From contig CALHUY010000054.1 of NCBI GenBank assembly GCA_938039295.1, positions 1-11,139 on the forward strand: a stretch of DNA of 11,139 bases. The letters are read 5' to 3'. The notes under the pieces are model-generated. The model made no database searches. It worked only from the letters and a program-made list of their open reading frames with translations, and had not been told where the DNA came from. Each line of letters opens with the position of its first letter. Within the stretch, counting starts at the first letter, position 1. A program made the translations under genes and the position numbers. This document shows, in pieces, positions 1 through 7,181 of this stretch. Source of the DNA: an uncultured Solobacterium sp. (GTDB lineage Bacteria > Bacillota_I > Bacilli_A > Erysipelotrichales > Erysipelotrichaceae).

Positions 1-667
1 TAGCAGGTGACTCTGTCCAAGGATCACTTGGTGAGTTTGAAGTGATGATTGTACGCACTAATGCATCTAAGTCAGATGATTCAGTTGTGTAAATCTGTGA
101 TACAGGTGTACCTGTTCCGTTGTGTGCAGATGATACTGCAGCGAAATCGGTATTTCCACCTTTTAAATCAGCTAATGCTGCATCTGCATCTGCCTGTGCT
201 TCAAATGTTAAGATTGTAGCCTTAACTGGCTTGTATGTATCTACTAAAGAATCAAAGTTCTCGTCGATATACTTCTTTGTTAATTCCTTAGCCTGAAGAG
301 CAGGGATAAGGTATTCCTTAAGGTATGAATCTTCATCTAAGTTATTGTTCTTTAAATAGGAAGCAAATTTATCACCATACAGTGACTTGTAGTTTGCAAG
401 GCTTGCTTGTGCTTCTTTTTCCATCTTTTCTGTAACTTCAATCTCTGCTACAGCGATTGCTTTACTTGCTTCGTTAACAGTAGTAGTAGCACCAGCATTT
501 TGCTTCATTAATGTGAATACATCACCTTTAGTAATATTCTTCTTACCGATAGAGAAGAGTACTTCATTACTATCTTTTAATTTTGCAACTGCATCAGAAC
601 ATCCAGCTAATCCAGATAAGAGGATGGCAGTACAAACAACGGCAGTAAGTTTCTTAAACTTTGTCAT
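1..667 (-). CDS. PrsA-like lipoprotein foldase (3' end cut by window edge)
   Basis: Partial gene: 222 codons are open from an ATG at 667 to the left edge, with no stop. The N-terminus is a lipoprotein signal: basic MTKFKK, a hydrophobic run, then lipobox L20-A21-G22-C23, so the mature protein should be lipid-anchored on the outer face of the membrane. Residues about 33-140 resemble the SurA/PrsA-type helical chaperone arm. From about 145 a degenerate parvulin (PpiC) domain begins: KPVKATIL stands where active PrsA has a SHIL-type motif, so the expected His is T151; this is followed by an LKGGNTDFAAVSSAHN stretch typical of the family. It is a paralogue of the gene just upstream, whose stop it overlaps by one base (TAATG), which implies translational coupling. 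Family assignment is good. Catalytic activity as a prolyl isomerase is doubtful, and a holdase/foldase role for exported proteins is inferred. Confidence 0.85.
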   Translation of the reverse strand, partial: MTKFKKLTAVVCTAILLSGLAGCSDAVAKLKDSNEVLFSIGKKNITKGDVFTLMKQNAGATTTVNEASKAIAVAEIEVTEKMEKEAQASLANYKSLYGDKFASYLKNNNLDEDSYLKEYLIPALQAKELTKKYIDENFDSLVDTYKPVKATILTFEAQADADAALADLKGGNTDFAAVSSAHNGTGTPVSQIYTTESSDLDALVRTIITSNSPSDPWTESPA

Positions 668-1650
668 TATTTTGTTTCCTCACTTTCTGTATCGATACCC
701 ATAGCTTTCTTGATAGAGTTTTCAAGTTCTGTATTACCCTTGAAATCAATACCTAATTCTTGAGCCTTAGCCCAAAGAGCTTGGTTTGAAAGAGTTGTAT
801 CGTAGTTTTGAACTAATGTTAAGTATGGGTTATCTCCAGCAACTTCTTCTAACTTAGCTTGTGTTGTAGCGTTAGCAATAATTCTGAAGTAACCAAAGTT
901 TGAAGAACGTACCCACTTACTTACTTCACCTTCATTGAGGGCAAGGGAAGCTTCTAAGAAGGCAGCATCCAACGTGGATGTGTTCTTATCGATAACACCT
1001 AATACACCACCGTTAACAGATGTTGATGTATCTTCACTGTGCTTGGAAGCGACTGTAGCGAAATCATCACCAGCTGCTAATTCATCATCGACAGCTTTCA
1101 TTCTAGCTGCTTCATCTTCTGTAGGTTCAGCAGTAGGATTGTTTCTATCTGTGAACTTAATCAAGATGTAAGATACTTGACGAATCTTTAGTTCATCGAA
1201 ATGTTCTTTTGCGTATTCAGCTGTTAACTGGTTTACTTTCTGTTGTTGAATTAAGTATTCTTCTAAATCTGTATAACCAGTTGATGCCATATCTGTGAGT
1301 AACTTAGCTTCATAGTTTGCACCATAAGAATTCTTATAGTTAGCGATAATAGATTCAGCTTGCTTAGCAGCAGCGTCTTTGATTTCATTTGTTGTAGAAA
1401 TACTAGCATCGGCTACTGCACGTTTGAATAATGTCAATTGAGCATTTGAACCATTTGTTTTAAATAATGTTTCATAGAATTCGGAAGCAGTTGTATCGTT
1501 ATCATCAATAGAATAAACGACATCTTCTCCATTTGTTTGTTTACCTTTTAATTTTCCTTTGTTTGTATCGTAAATGTAATACACACTGATAGCAAGGAAG
1601 ATTGCTACCACTAACATTACAAACCAGTTCTTTTTCAAGAATTTGCCCAT
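667..1650 (-). CDS. membrane-anchored PrsA/parvulin-like foldase
   Basis: A 327-aa protein with a short basic N-terminus, one membrane helix at about residues 9-27 (no lipobox cysteine), and a large extracytoplasmic part. Residues 45-155 form a helical chaperone-like arm. Residues about 156-262 match the PpiC rotamase fold: RQVSYILI (157-164), a long helix ending in DDFATVASKHSED, the GGVLG turn (214-218) and GYFRII (253-258). In active parvulins such as PrsA the first and last motifs usually read SHIL and GYHII; here Y161 and F255 replace those histidines, so isomerase activity may be lost and a chaperone role retained. An acidic tail ends the protein. The start is fixed by AGGAGGT at 1654-1660 and a promoter upstream. 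It is the first gene of a two-gene minus-strand operon with the lipoprotein paralogue. It probably helps folding of secreted or wall proteins. Confidence 0.88.
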   Translation of the reverse strand: MGKFLKKNWFVMLVVAIFLAISVYYIYDTNKGKLKGKQTNGEDVVYSIDDNDTTASEFYETLFKTNGSNAQLTLFKRAVADASISTTNEIKDAAAKQAESIIANYKNSYGANYEAKLLTDMASTGYTDLEEYLIQQQKVNQLTAEYAKEHFDELKIRQVSYILIKFTDRNNPTAEPTEDEAARMKAVDDELAAGDDFATVASKHSEDTSTSVNGGVLGVIDKNTSTLDAAFLEASLALNEGEVSKWVRSSNFGYFRIIANATTQAKLEEVAGDNPYLTLVQNYDTTLSNQALWAKAQELGIDFKGNTELENSIKKAMGIDTESEETK

Positions 1651-1688
1651 AATACCTCCTAAATTTTTATACGTAAAAACGCTTATTT

Positions 1689-1717
1689 ATTATAGTGTAA
1701 AAGCGATGTAAATGCAA
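1689..1717 (-). promoter_or_regulatory. sigma-A-type promoter of the foldase operon
   Basis: Reading the minus strand, TTGCAT (1717-1712) is followed by a 17-base spacer and a perfect TATAAT (1694-1689). Transcription would start near 1683, about 30 bases before the ATG at 1650, with AGGAGGT in between. The -35 box is weak (3 of 6), but the spacing and -10 box are ideal. Confidence 0.7.
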
Positions 1718-1734
1718 TTTTCATTCACTGAACT

Positions 1735-1752
1735 TTGTGTGAAGAATCACAA
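1735..1752. promoter_or_regulatory. 18-bp palindrome of Rex or CRP/FNR type between divergent promoters
   Basis: The sequence TTGTGT-GAAGAA-TCACAA matches TTGTGA-N6-TCACAA at all but one half-site base. That pattern is the classical Rex (NADH/NAD redox repressor) operator of Gram-positives, and its core TGTGA-N6-TCACA is also the CRP/FNR-family site. It lies upstream of the suf -10 box (centre about 48 bases before the likely start) and upstream of the opposing foldase promoter, so it could serve either gene set. The regulator is not in this window, so the assignment is inferred. Confidence 0.4.
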
Positions 1753-1779
1753 TATAAGAAATTTTCACAAGTGAGATAG

Positions 1780-1785
1780 TATAAT
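1780..1785 (+). promoter_or_regulatory. sufC: -10 box of the suf operon promoter (candidate)
   Basis: A perfect TATAAT sits 53 bases before the sufC start, but no recognisable -35 hexamer lies 16-19 bases upstream (that stretch is A-rich, 1755-1763). TTCACA at 1764-1769 is only 10 bases away, too close to act as a -35. A missing -35 suggests dependence on an activator. A small inverted repeat TCAC-AA-GTGA (1765-1774) lies in the spacer. Confidence 0.5.
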
Positions 1786-1838
1786 CCCAAGAATTTGCTG
1801 GAAGATGTTACAATAAGTAGCGGAATGAAGGTGATTGT

Positions 1839-2681
1839 GTGAAAACTTTAGAGATTAGAGATCTCCACGTATCAGTGGAGGATAAAGAAATTTTAAAGGG
1901 TGTTAACCTCACAATAGGAGAAAATGAGGTTCATGCCTTAATGGGACCAAATGGTAATGGTAAATCAACCTTGCTCGCAGCAATTATGGGTAATCCTGTA
2001 TATACTGTTACAAAGGGTTCTATTACATATGATGGAAAAGATGTATTGGCGATGCCTGTAAATGAAAGAAGTGTTGCTGGTTTATTCCTAGCAATGCAGT
2101 ATCCTCAAGAAATTCCAGGTGTTACAAACAGTGACTTTTTACGTGCAGCAATGAATGTACGTCGTGAGTCTCCAGTTCCATTATTTACATTTATTAAGTC
2201 TATGGAAAAAACTATCCAAGACTTACAGATGAAAGAAGATCTTGCCCACCGCTTCTTAAATGAAGGATTCTCTGGTGGGGAAAAGAAGAGAAATGAAATT
2301 GTGCAGATGGAGATGTTACGTCCATCCTTATCAATGTTAGATGAAATTGACTCAGGTCTAGACGTTGATGCGATGCATATCGTAGCAAATGCTATCAACA
2401 ATCTACGTGCAGAAACAGGCATGTCATTAATGATTGTTTCTCACTATGATCGTTTCTTCGAATTAATTGAACCTCAATATACACACGTATTAGTTGATGG
2501 AAAAATTGTACTTGAAGGTGATGGTCAATTAGCGCGTAAGATTGATACAGAAGGTTATGATTGGATTTATGCTGAGTATGGTATTGAAGCACCTCACGAA
2601 AAGAAGGTTGCTCGTCGTCCAGCAAATACGATTGGAAGTTGTGCCGTTCGCACTGCCGCAGAAGCAGAGGCTAAAAAGTAA
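1839..2681 (+). CDS. sufC: SufC, ABC-type ATPase of the SUF Fe-S assembly complex
   Basis: Cytosolic ATPase that pairs with SufB and SufD and powers cluster assembly on that scaffold. All ABC motifs are present: Walker A GPNGNGKS (36-43), Q-loop LAMQYPQEIPG with Q87, signature FSGGE (144-148) followed by KKRNE, Walker B ending SMLDE (165-169) with the SufC-typical IDSGLDVDA, and the switch histidine in VSHYD (H202). The start is GTG with AAGGTG five bases upstream. At 280 aa it is longer than usual SufC (about 245-260): after the normal YDWI end region there is a basic, low-complexity tail, HEKKVARRPANTIGSCAVR and then an Ala/Glu/Lys run. It is the first gene of the operon, and its TAA shares one base with the sufD ATG. 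Identity is certain; the tail's role is unknown. Confidence 0.98.
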   Translation: MKTLEIRDLHVSVEDKEILKGVNLTIGENEVHALMGPNGNGKSTLLAAIMGNPVYTVTKGSITYDGKDVLAMPVNERSVAGLFLAMQYPQEIPGVTNSDFLRAAMNVRRESPVPLFTFIKSMEKTIQDLQMKEDLAHRFLNEGFSGGEKKRNEIVQMEMLRPSLSMLDEIDSGLDVDAMHIVANAINNLRAETGMSLMIVSHYDRFFELIEPQYTHVLVDGKIVLEGDGQLARKIDTEGYDWIYAEYGIEAPHEKKVARRPANTIGSCAVRTAAEAEAKK

Positions 2682-3481
2682 TGGAAATGATTCATGTAGA
2701 TACAGATATTCAATTACGTGATGCTTTCAGTCAATTTGAAATTGATACTGAGCGTGATATTGAATTAACTTTTAGTGCAGATGCGGGTGAATATGAAGTA
2801 TTTGTACGTATCAAAAACTGCGGTAAATTACGTATTCGTACATTTGCTTACGCTGATGCACAAGTTAAATATCTGTTCTGGAATGACAATGAACATATGA
2901 TCGAGATTGATGAATCACATGAAGTATTACGTAATGCAAATGTTGAGGTTGCTCATTGTGAAGTGAATCCATACCCAGTAAAGCGTAATACATACATGGC
3001 TTTAAGAGAGCCTGGTGCATATGGTCATTTAGTTTCTTCATCACTTGTAGCATCTGATAAGAATTACAAACAGAATGTTGTCAACTTTGCTCAACATACA
3101 TTAGCGAATATTGATAACTTCGCTGTTGTATTAAAGGGTGGTAAGTTATTTATTGATGCGATTGGTAAGATTGTAAAAGGTGCTTCTCGTTCAGAAAGCC
3201 ATCAGAAGTCACGTGTAATGTGCTTTGATGATGGACAAAGTTCCACTGTGATTCCTGAACTATTGATTGATGAAAATGATGTTCAGGCTAGCCATGCTTT
3301 AACAATTGGTAGAATTGACCGTGAACAGTTGTACTATCTACAATCACGTGGTTTAGATCAACGTCAATGTACATCATTGATTAGTTCTGGTTACATGTAT
3401 CCAATTACACAATTTTTAAGTAATGAAACTCTTCAACAGGAGCTTCGTGCAGAAATGGAGGCGAAGCTAGCGAACTTATGA
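2681..3481 (+). CDS. sufD: SufD, short-form Fe-S scaffold subunit
   Basis: Partner of SufB in the SufBC2D scaffold. The product is only 266 aa, against roughly 420-440 for common SufD proteins. The stretch matching the family is the beta-helix core and C-terminal helices: YGHLVSSSLVASD in the middle, SRSESHQKSRVMCFDDGQSS, then the SufB/SufD hallmark LLIDENDVQASHALTIGRID with H205 in the position of the functionally important SufD histidine, and QLYYLQSRGL near the end. The N-terminal helical region of normal SufD is absent. There is no frameshift: upstream DNA is intact sufC, and the start ATG overlaps the sufC stop by one base, so the short form looks genuine. It ends with ATGA, a four-base overlap with sufS. 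Function in cluster assembly or iron entry is known for the family. How the short form pairs with SufB is unknown. Confidence 0.92.
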   Translation: MEMIHVDTDIQLRDAFSQFEIDTERDIELTFSADAGEYEVFVRIKNCGKLRIRTFAYADAQVKYLFWNDNEHMIEIDESHEVLRNANVEVAHCEVNPYPVKRNTYMALREPGAYGHLVSSSLVASDKNYKQNVVNFAQHTLANIDNFAVVLKGGKLFIDAIGKIVKGASRSESHQKSRVMCFDDGQSSTVIPELLIDENDVQASHALTIGRIDREQLYYLQSRGLDQRQCTSLISSGYMYPITQFLSNETLQQELRAEMEAKLANL

Positions 3482-4698
3482 TTGATGTAGAAAAGATTCG
3501 TCAAGATTTTCCGATGATAGTAAATCATCCGGAGTTAATCTATTTAGATAATGGTGCGACAACATATAAACCAAAGGCTGTAATTGATGCAATCTGTAAT
3601 TTCTACTGTCACTTTACATCAAATGTAGAACGTGGTGATTATGAGACAGCAATCAAAGCAGATCGTGCGTATGACAATACACGTAAGATTATTGCAAGAT
3701 TTATCAATTGCCAACCTCGTGAGGTCGCATTCACTGCAAATATTACAGCGACATTAAACCAGATTGCCTATGGTCTAGGTAAGGGTTGGTTAAAAAAGGG
3801 TGATGTGATTCTTACAACACTCAATGAACATGCTAGTAATCTTTTACCTTGGTATCGTTTAGAAAAAGAACTTGGTATAGAGATTCAATATATTCCAGTA
3901 GATAACCATGGCGTGGTTATTATGGATGAATATAAGAAGTTGTTAAACTCTCAGGTTAAGGTTGTTACTTTAGCACATGTTACAAATGTAATGGGTGCCT
4001 TACAACCAATTCAACAGATGACAACACTCGCACACGAAGTAGGTGCGTTAATGGTTGTGGATGGAGCACAGAGTGTTCCGCATCATCCAATTGATGTTAA
4101 AGCGTTAGATGTTGATTTCTTAGGTTTTTCATCCCATAAGATGTGTGGACCAGATGGTGTAGGTGTACTCTATGGTAAGTATGAATTACTAGACCGTATG
4201 GAACCATTATTACTTGGTGGTGGTATGAACGCACGCTTTACTTCAGAGGCAGATGTCATTTTAAAGAATGCACCTATTAAGTTTGAAGCGGGTACACCAA
4301 ACATTGAAGGTGTTATCGGCTTAGGTGCTGCGGCAGAATATTTAATGTCTATTGGTATGGAAAATATCAGTGCATATGAAAAAGAACTACGTGCGTACTT
4401 TGCAGAAAAGTTAAAAGAATTAGACAACATCGAATTCTATAACCCAAATAATACTTCTGGACCTATCACATTTAATGCTAAAGGAGTATTTGCACAGGAT
4501 GCGGCAGGTTACTTAGGTGCGAATCATATTGCGGTACGTTCTGGTAATCACTGTGCTAAGGTGTTACATGAAGTAATTGGTACGGATCAAACAATTCGTG
4601 CATCGTTATATTTTTACAATACAAAAGAAGAAGTAGATCGTTTTATTGAGGTTGCGAAAAATATTAGTTTAGAAAATGCAGTAGGCATCTTCTTCTAA
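3478..4698 (+). CDS. sufS: SufS, group II cysteine desulfurase
   Basis: PLP-dependent aminotransferase-fold enzyme (406 aa, normal length) that converts L-cysteine to alanine and holds the sulfur as a persulfide for transfer to SufU. Visible hallmarks are YLDNGATTYKP near the N-terminus, TLNEHASNLLPW with the histidine that stacks on PLP, VVDGAQSVPH, the PLP-binding lysine K221 in GFSSHKMCGPDGVGVLYG, GGGMN, FEAGTPN, and the catalytic cysteine C359 in RSGNHCAK. The short loop around the cysteine is typical of group II (SufS/CsdA) rather than IscS. The ATG lies inside the sufD stop (ATGA), so translation is probably coupled. GGAGG is 16 bases upstream, too far to be an ordinary ribosome site. 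Confidence 0.98.
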   Translation: MIDVEKIRQDFPMIVNHPELIYLDNGATTYKPKAVIDAICNFYCHFTSNVERGDYETAIKADRAYDNTRKIIARFINCQPREVAFTANITATLNQIAYGLGKGWLKKGDVILTTLNEHASNLLPWYRLEKELGIEIQYIPVDNHGVVIMDEYKKLLNSQVKVVTLAHVTNVMGALQPIQQMTTLAHEVGALMVVDGAQSVPHHPIDVKALDVDFLGFSSHKMCGPDGVGVLYGKYELLDRMEPLLLGGGMNARFTSEADVILKNAPIKFEAGTPNIEGVIGLGAAAEYLMSIGMENISAYEKELRAYFAEKLKELDNIEFYNPNNTSGPITFNAKGVFAQDAAGYLGANHIAVRSGNHCAKVLHEVIGTDQTIRASLYFYNTKEEVDRFIEVAKNISLENAVGIFF

Positions 4699-4711
4699 AG
4701 GAGTACAAACA

Positions 4712-5167
4712 ATGAGTGAAGTAGAAAGTTTTATTAATGATCCACAGATACTCCGTGAGTTAATCATGGATCATTATCAATATCCACATAATCATAAATT
4801 GGTAAAAGACGATCGTTACTTATCTGTTCATATGGCTTCAGATAGCTGTATTGACGATATTACGGTGCAGTCTGATATCAAGGATGGTGTAATTCAGGAT
4901 ATTCGCTTTGAAGGTGTTGCTTGTACAATTTCAACAGCGAGTACTTCAATGATGACTGACTTGTTAAAGGGAAAGACATTGGAAGAGGCACGTGTAATCA
5001 TTCAGAATTATTTTGCGATGATTAACGAGCAGCCATACGATCCAGAACTTTTACAAGAAGCAGTTGCGTTGAAGAATGTTTATAAACAAGCAAATCGTAT
5101 TAAATGTGCAACTATTGGTTGGGATGCGATTGAACAAATGATTGATGAAAGTGAGGGCAAGAAATGA
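4712..5167 (+). CDS. sufU: SufU, zinc-dependent sulfur-transfer partner of SufS
   Basis: A 151-aa IscU-like protein of the Firmicute SufU type, which accepts persulfide sulfur from SufS and passes it towards SufBCD. Zinc ligands are visible as C46 and D48 in SDSCIDDIT, C71 in GVACTISTASTSMMT, and C132 in RIKCATIGWDAIE. The 60-residue gap between the second and third cysteines includes the insertion that separates SufU from IscU. The usual CGD motif reads CID here: the aspartate is kept and the glycine is replaced by isoleucine. It has its own ribosome site (AAAGGAG, nine bases before the ATG) after a 13-base gap from sufS. Its TGA overlaps the sufB start by four bases. Assignment is firm from sequence and position. 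Confidence 0.96.
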   Translation: MSEVESFINDPQILRELIMDHYQYPHNHKLVKDDRYLSVHMASDSCIDDITVQSDIKDGVIQDIRFEGVACTISTASTSMMTDLLKGKTLEEARVIIQNYFAMINEQPYDPELLQEAVALKNVYKQANRIKCATIGWDAIEQMIDESEGKK

Positions 5168-6591
5168 GCGAACAGTTCAAGCTAACTTCAGAAGATGAAG
5201 CAGTTCTTTCTTCCCAGGATGATTATAAATATGGTTTCCATGATGACGTTAAGTCCATCATAGATACTGGTAAAGGTATTTCAGAAGAAGTTGTAAGACA
5301 GATTTCAGCATACAAGCATGAACCTGAATGGATGACTGAAAAGCGTGTAGAGGCTTATAACATCTTTATGAAGAAGCCTATGCCAAAGTGGGGACCAGAT
5401 TTAAGTGAAATTGATTTCCAAGATTTTACATACTATCGTAAGGTCTCTCAAGAAACAGAAAAGAGTTGGGAAGAAGTTCCTGAAGAAGTAAAGAATACAT
5501 TTGAAAAATTAGGTATTCCTGAAGCAGAACGTAAGTTCTTGGCAGGTGTCACTACACAATATGAATCAGAAGCTGTATATCACAATATGCTTAAGGAAGT
5601 TGAAGAGAAGGGTGTTATCTTCTTGGATATCGACTCCGCATTAAAGGAACATCCAGAGATTTTTAAGCAATACTTTGGAAAGATTGTAAGTGCTGGTGAT
5701 AACAAGCTATCTGCATTAAATAGTGCAGTATGGTCTGGTGGTAGTTTTATCTATGTACCTAAGGGTGTTAAGTTAGAAAAACCATTACAGTCCTATTTCC
5801 GTATCAACTCTGAATCCATGGGTCAGTTTGAGAGAACAATCATCATCGTTGATGATGGTGCTGAATGTTCCTATGTAGAAGGTTGTACAGCACCACAATA
5901 CTCCAAAGACTCCTTACATGCGGCAGTTGTTGAAGTGTATGTAGGTAAGAATGCGAAGTGTCGTTATTCATCTGTACAAAACTGGTCAGGTAATATCTTA
6001 AACTTAGTAACAAAGCGTGCAAGAGTTGATGCAGGTGGAACAATGGAATGGATTGATGGTAATATCGGTTCTAGAATCTCTATGAAGTATCCATCATGCA
6101 TTCTTGCAGGTGAAGGTGCAACTGGTCTTTGTATCTCAATTGGTGTAGGTTCAAAGGGTCAGTTCCAGGATACAGGTTCTAAGATGATTCACGCTGCTCC
6201 TAATACACGTTCCTCTATTATTTCTAAATCAGTATCACGTAATGGTGGTGTAACAAACTTCCGTGATGAAGTACACTTTACACCAGCTGCGAGAAACTCA
6301 AAGGCCCACATTGAATGTGATACATTGATTTTAGACAATATTTCTAAGAGTGATACGATTCCTACAAACTCAAATATGAATAACTCTTCTACAATCGAAC
6401 ACGAAGCGAAAGTTTCCAAGATTTCTGAAGATCAATTATTCTATTTGATGTCACGTGGTTTAAGCGAAGAACAAGCAACAGAAATGATTGTCATGGGATT
6501 CCTAGAGCCGTTTACAAGAGAATTACCGATGGAATACGCAGTAGAATTGAACCAGTTGATGAAACTGGATATGAGTGGATCCGTTGGATAA
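5164..6591 (+). CDS. sufB: SufB, Fe-S cluster scaffold subunit
   Basis: Core scaffold of the SUF system (475 aa, normal length), where the nascent cluster forms before transfer to apo-proteins. The N-terminus carries the typical YKYGFHDD and KPMPKWGPDLSEIDF segments. The middle has WSGGSFIYVPKGVKLEKPLQSYFRIN and a beta-helix with CSYVEGCTAP. The C-terminal part has HIECDTLILD with C385, equivalent by alignment in my reading to the sulfur-accepting cysteine of E. coli SufB, then the conserved IEHEAKVSKISEDQLFYLMSRGL. It is the last Fe-S gene of the operon. The ATG sits in the sufU stop (ATGA). The folate gene begins inside its last codons. No SufE, SufA or SufT gene is present. Confidence 0.98.
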   Translation: MSEQFKLTSEDEAVLSSQDDYKYGFHDDVKSIIDTGKGISEEVVRQISAYKHEPEWMTEKRVEAYNIFMKKPMPKWGPDLSEIDFQDFTYYRKVSQETEKSWEEVPEEVKNTFEKLGIPEAERKFLAGVTTQYESEAVYHNMLKEVEEKGVIFLDIDSALKEHPEIFKQYFGKIVSAGDNKLSALNSAVWSGGSFIYVPKGVKLEKPLQSYFRINSESMGQFERTIIIVDDGAECSYVEGCTAPQYSKDSLHAAVVEVYVGKNAKCRYSSVQNWSGNILNLVTKRARVDAGGTMEWIDGNIGSRISMKYPSCILAGEGATGLCISIGVGSKGQFQDTGSKMIHAAPNTRSSIISKSVSRNGGVTNFRDEVHFTPAARNSKAHIECDTLILDNISKSDTIPTNSNMNNSSTIEHEAKVSKISEDQLFYLMSRGLSEEQATEMIVMGFLEPFTRELPMEYAVELNQLMKLDMSGSVG

Positions 6592-7105
6592 AATCATTGC
6601 ACGTGCGAAAGGATTACAAGCACGTGCTTTCTTGTCTTTGAAAAAACGTAGTGAGAAAAGTCATAAAGTATGTAAAGAAGTGATTTCTAGGATACATGCA
6701 GGCATGATTGTAGGATGTTACGTTTCTGTCAAAGATGAATTAGATACATCGGAAATTCTTGAATATTGTTTTGCGAATAATATTACAGTATGTGTTCCAA
6801 AAGTAGTGGAAAATACTTTACAATTTTATAAAATTAAATCCAATCATGACTTAGTACCAGCACCATTTGGCTTATTAGAACCAAATGTAACGGAAATGAT
6901 TTTAGTTCAAAGGATAGACATGATGATTGTTCCATTAAGTAGCTACGACTCAAAGAATCATCGTACAGGCTATGGAAAAGGATATTATGATTCAGTTCTT
7001 AGTAATTGTATAAATAAAATTGGTGTTGCATTTCAGGAACAAGAAGTTGATCAAATAGATGTTGAATCACATGATATTACATTAGATGAAATCATCTCTG
7101 CTTAG
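6575..7105 (+). CDS. 5-formyltetrahydrofolate cyclo-ligase (MTHFS family)
   Basis: ATP-dependent cytosolic enzyme that converts 5-formyl-THF to 5,10-methenyl-THF, returning stored folate to the one-carbon pool. The product is 176 aa, normal for the family. Evidence is the signature GYGKGYYD (132-139) preceded by MIVPLSSYDSKNHRT, the GVAFQEQEVDQIDVESHDITLDEII C-terminus typical of the family, and an N-terminal basic helix RAFLSLKKRSE. The start is uncertain: GTG at 6575 overlaps sufB by 17 bases, while TTG at 6584 would overlap by 8 bases and has GAGTGG just before it. Both are non-standard starts, and no in-frame ATG exists near the N-terminus. Overlap with sufB implies co-transcription with the suf operon. 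The family has low overall conservation, but the signature is clear. Confidence 0.92.
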   Translation: MDPLDKIIARAKGLQARAFLSLKKRSEKSHKVCKEVISRIHAGMIVGCYVSVKDELDTSEILEYCFANNITVCVPKVVENTLQFYKIKSNHDLVPAPFGLLEPNVTEMILVQRIDMMIVPLSSYDSKNHRTGYGKGYYDSVLSNCINKIGVAFQEQEVDQIDVESHDITLDEIISA

Positions 7106-7122
7106 GGGTGATTTTATTTTAC

Positions 7123-7151
7123 TTGACAATATCGATACTCGATATTATATT
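7123..7151 (+). promoter_or_regulatory. strong promoter of the DUF2812-padR module
   Basis: A perfect -35 TTGACA (7123-7128), a 17-base spacer and -10 TATATT (7146-7151). Transcription should start near 7158, with the gene's ATG at 7194. The spacer is entirely filled by the first palindromic operator, so repressor binding would block RNA polymerase directly. It is the best-matching promoter in the window. Confidence 0.88.
7128..7146. promoter_or_regulatory. PadR operator copy 1
   Basis: A perfect palindrome AATATCGA-TAC-TCGATATT (8-base arms, 3-base centre) running from the last base of the -35 to the first base of the -10. ATCGAT-containing AT-rich palindromes are characteristic of PadR-family operators. 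An identical copy lies 35 bases downstream, and a PadR gene is in the same operon. Confidence 0.85.
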
Positions 7152-7162
7152 TTGGGTAGATG

Positions 7163-7181
7163 AATATCGATACTCGATATT
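7163..7181. promoter_or_regulatory. PadR operator copy 2
   Basis: An identical 19-base copy of the palindrome at 7128-7146 (identity extends one base further, to 7182). It lies just after the predicted transcription start and ends four bases before the GGAGGG ribosome site. Centre-to-centre distance is 35 bases, about 3.3 helical turns. Two sites allow cooperative binding or a graded response. Confidence 0.85.

Noticed and set aside
513..1171. Plus-strand open frames opposite the two foldase genes
   Set aside because: They are antisense to a lipoprotein and a parvulin-like protein with a clear promoter and Shine-Dalgarno on the other strand. The plus frames have no start signals.
1653..1838. 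Riboswitch or structured leader in the divergent region
   Set aside because: The suf leader after the likely start is only about 45 bases and shows no long stem or known riboswitch motif.
2105..2625. Minus-strand open frames opposite sufC
   Set aside because: They lie wholly within a gene with every ABC motif, have no ribosome site and resemble no family. They are frame shadows, as are the similar ones within sufD, sufS, sufB and padR.
2681..3481. SufD as a pseudogene fragment
   Set aside because: The reading frame is intact, overlaps both neighbours in operon fashion and retains the functional C-terminal motifs, so a short functional form is more likely.
7106..7122. Terminator between the folate gene and the DUF2812 module
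   Set aside because: The stretch is T-rich, but I see no stem before it. Read-through from the suf operon is possible, though the strong promoter at 7123 gives the module its own start.
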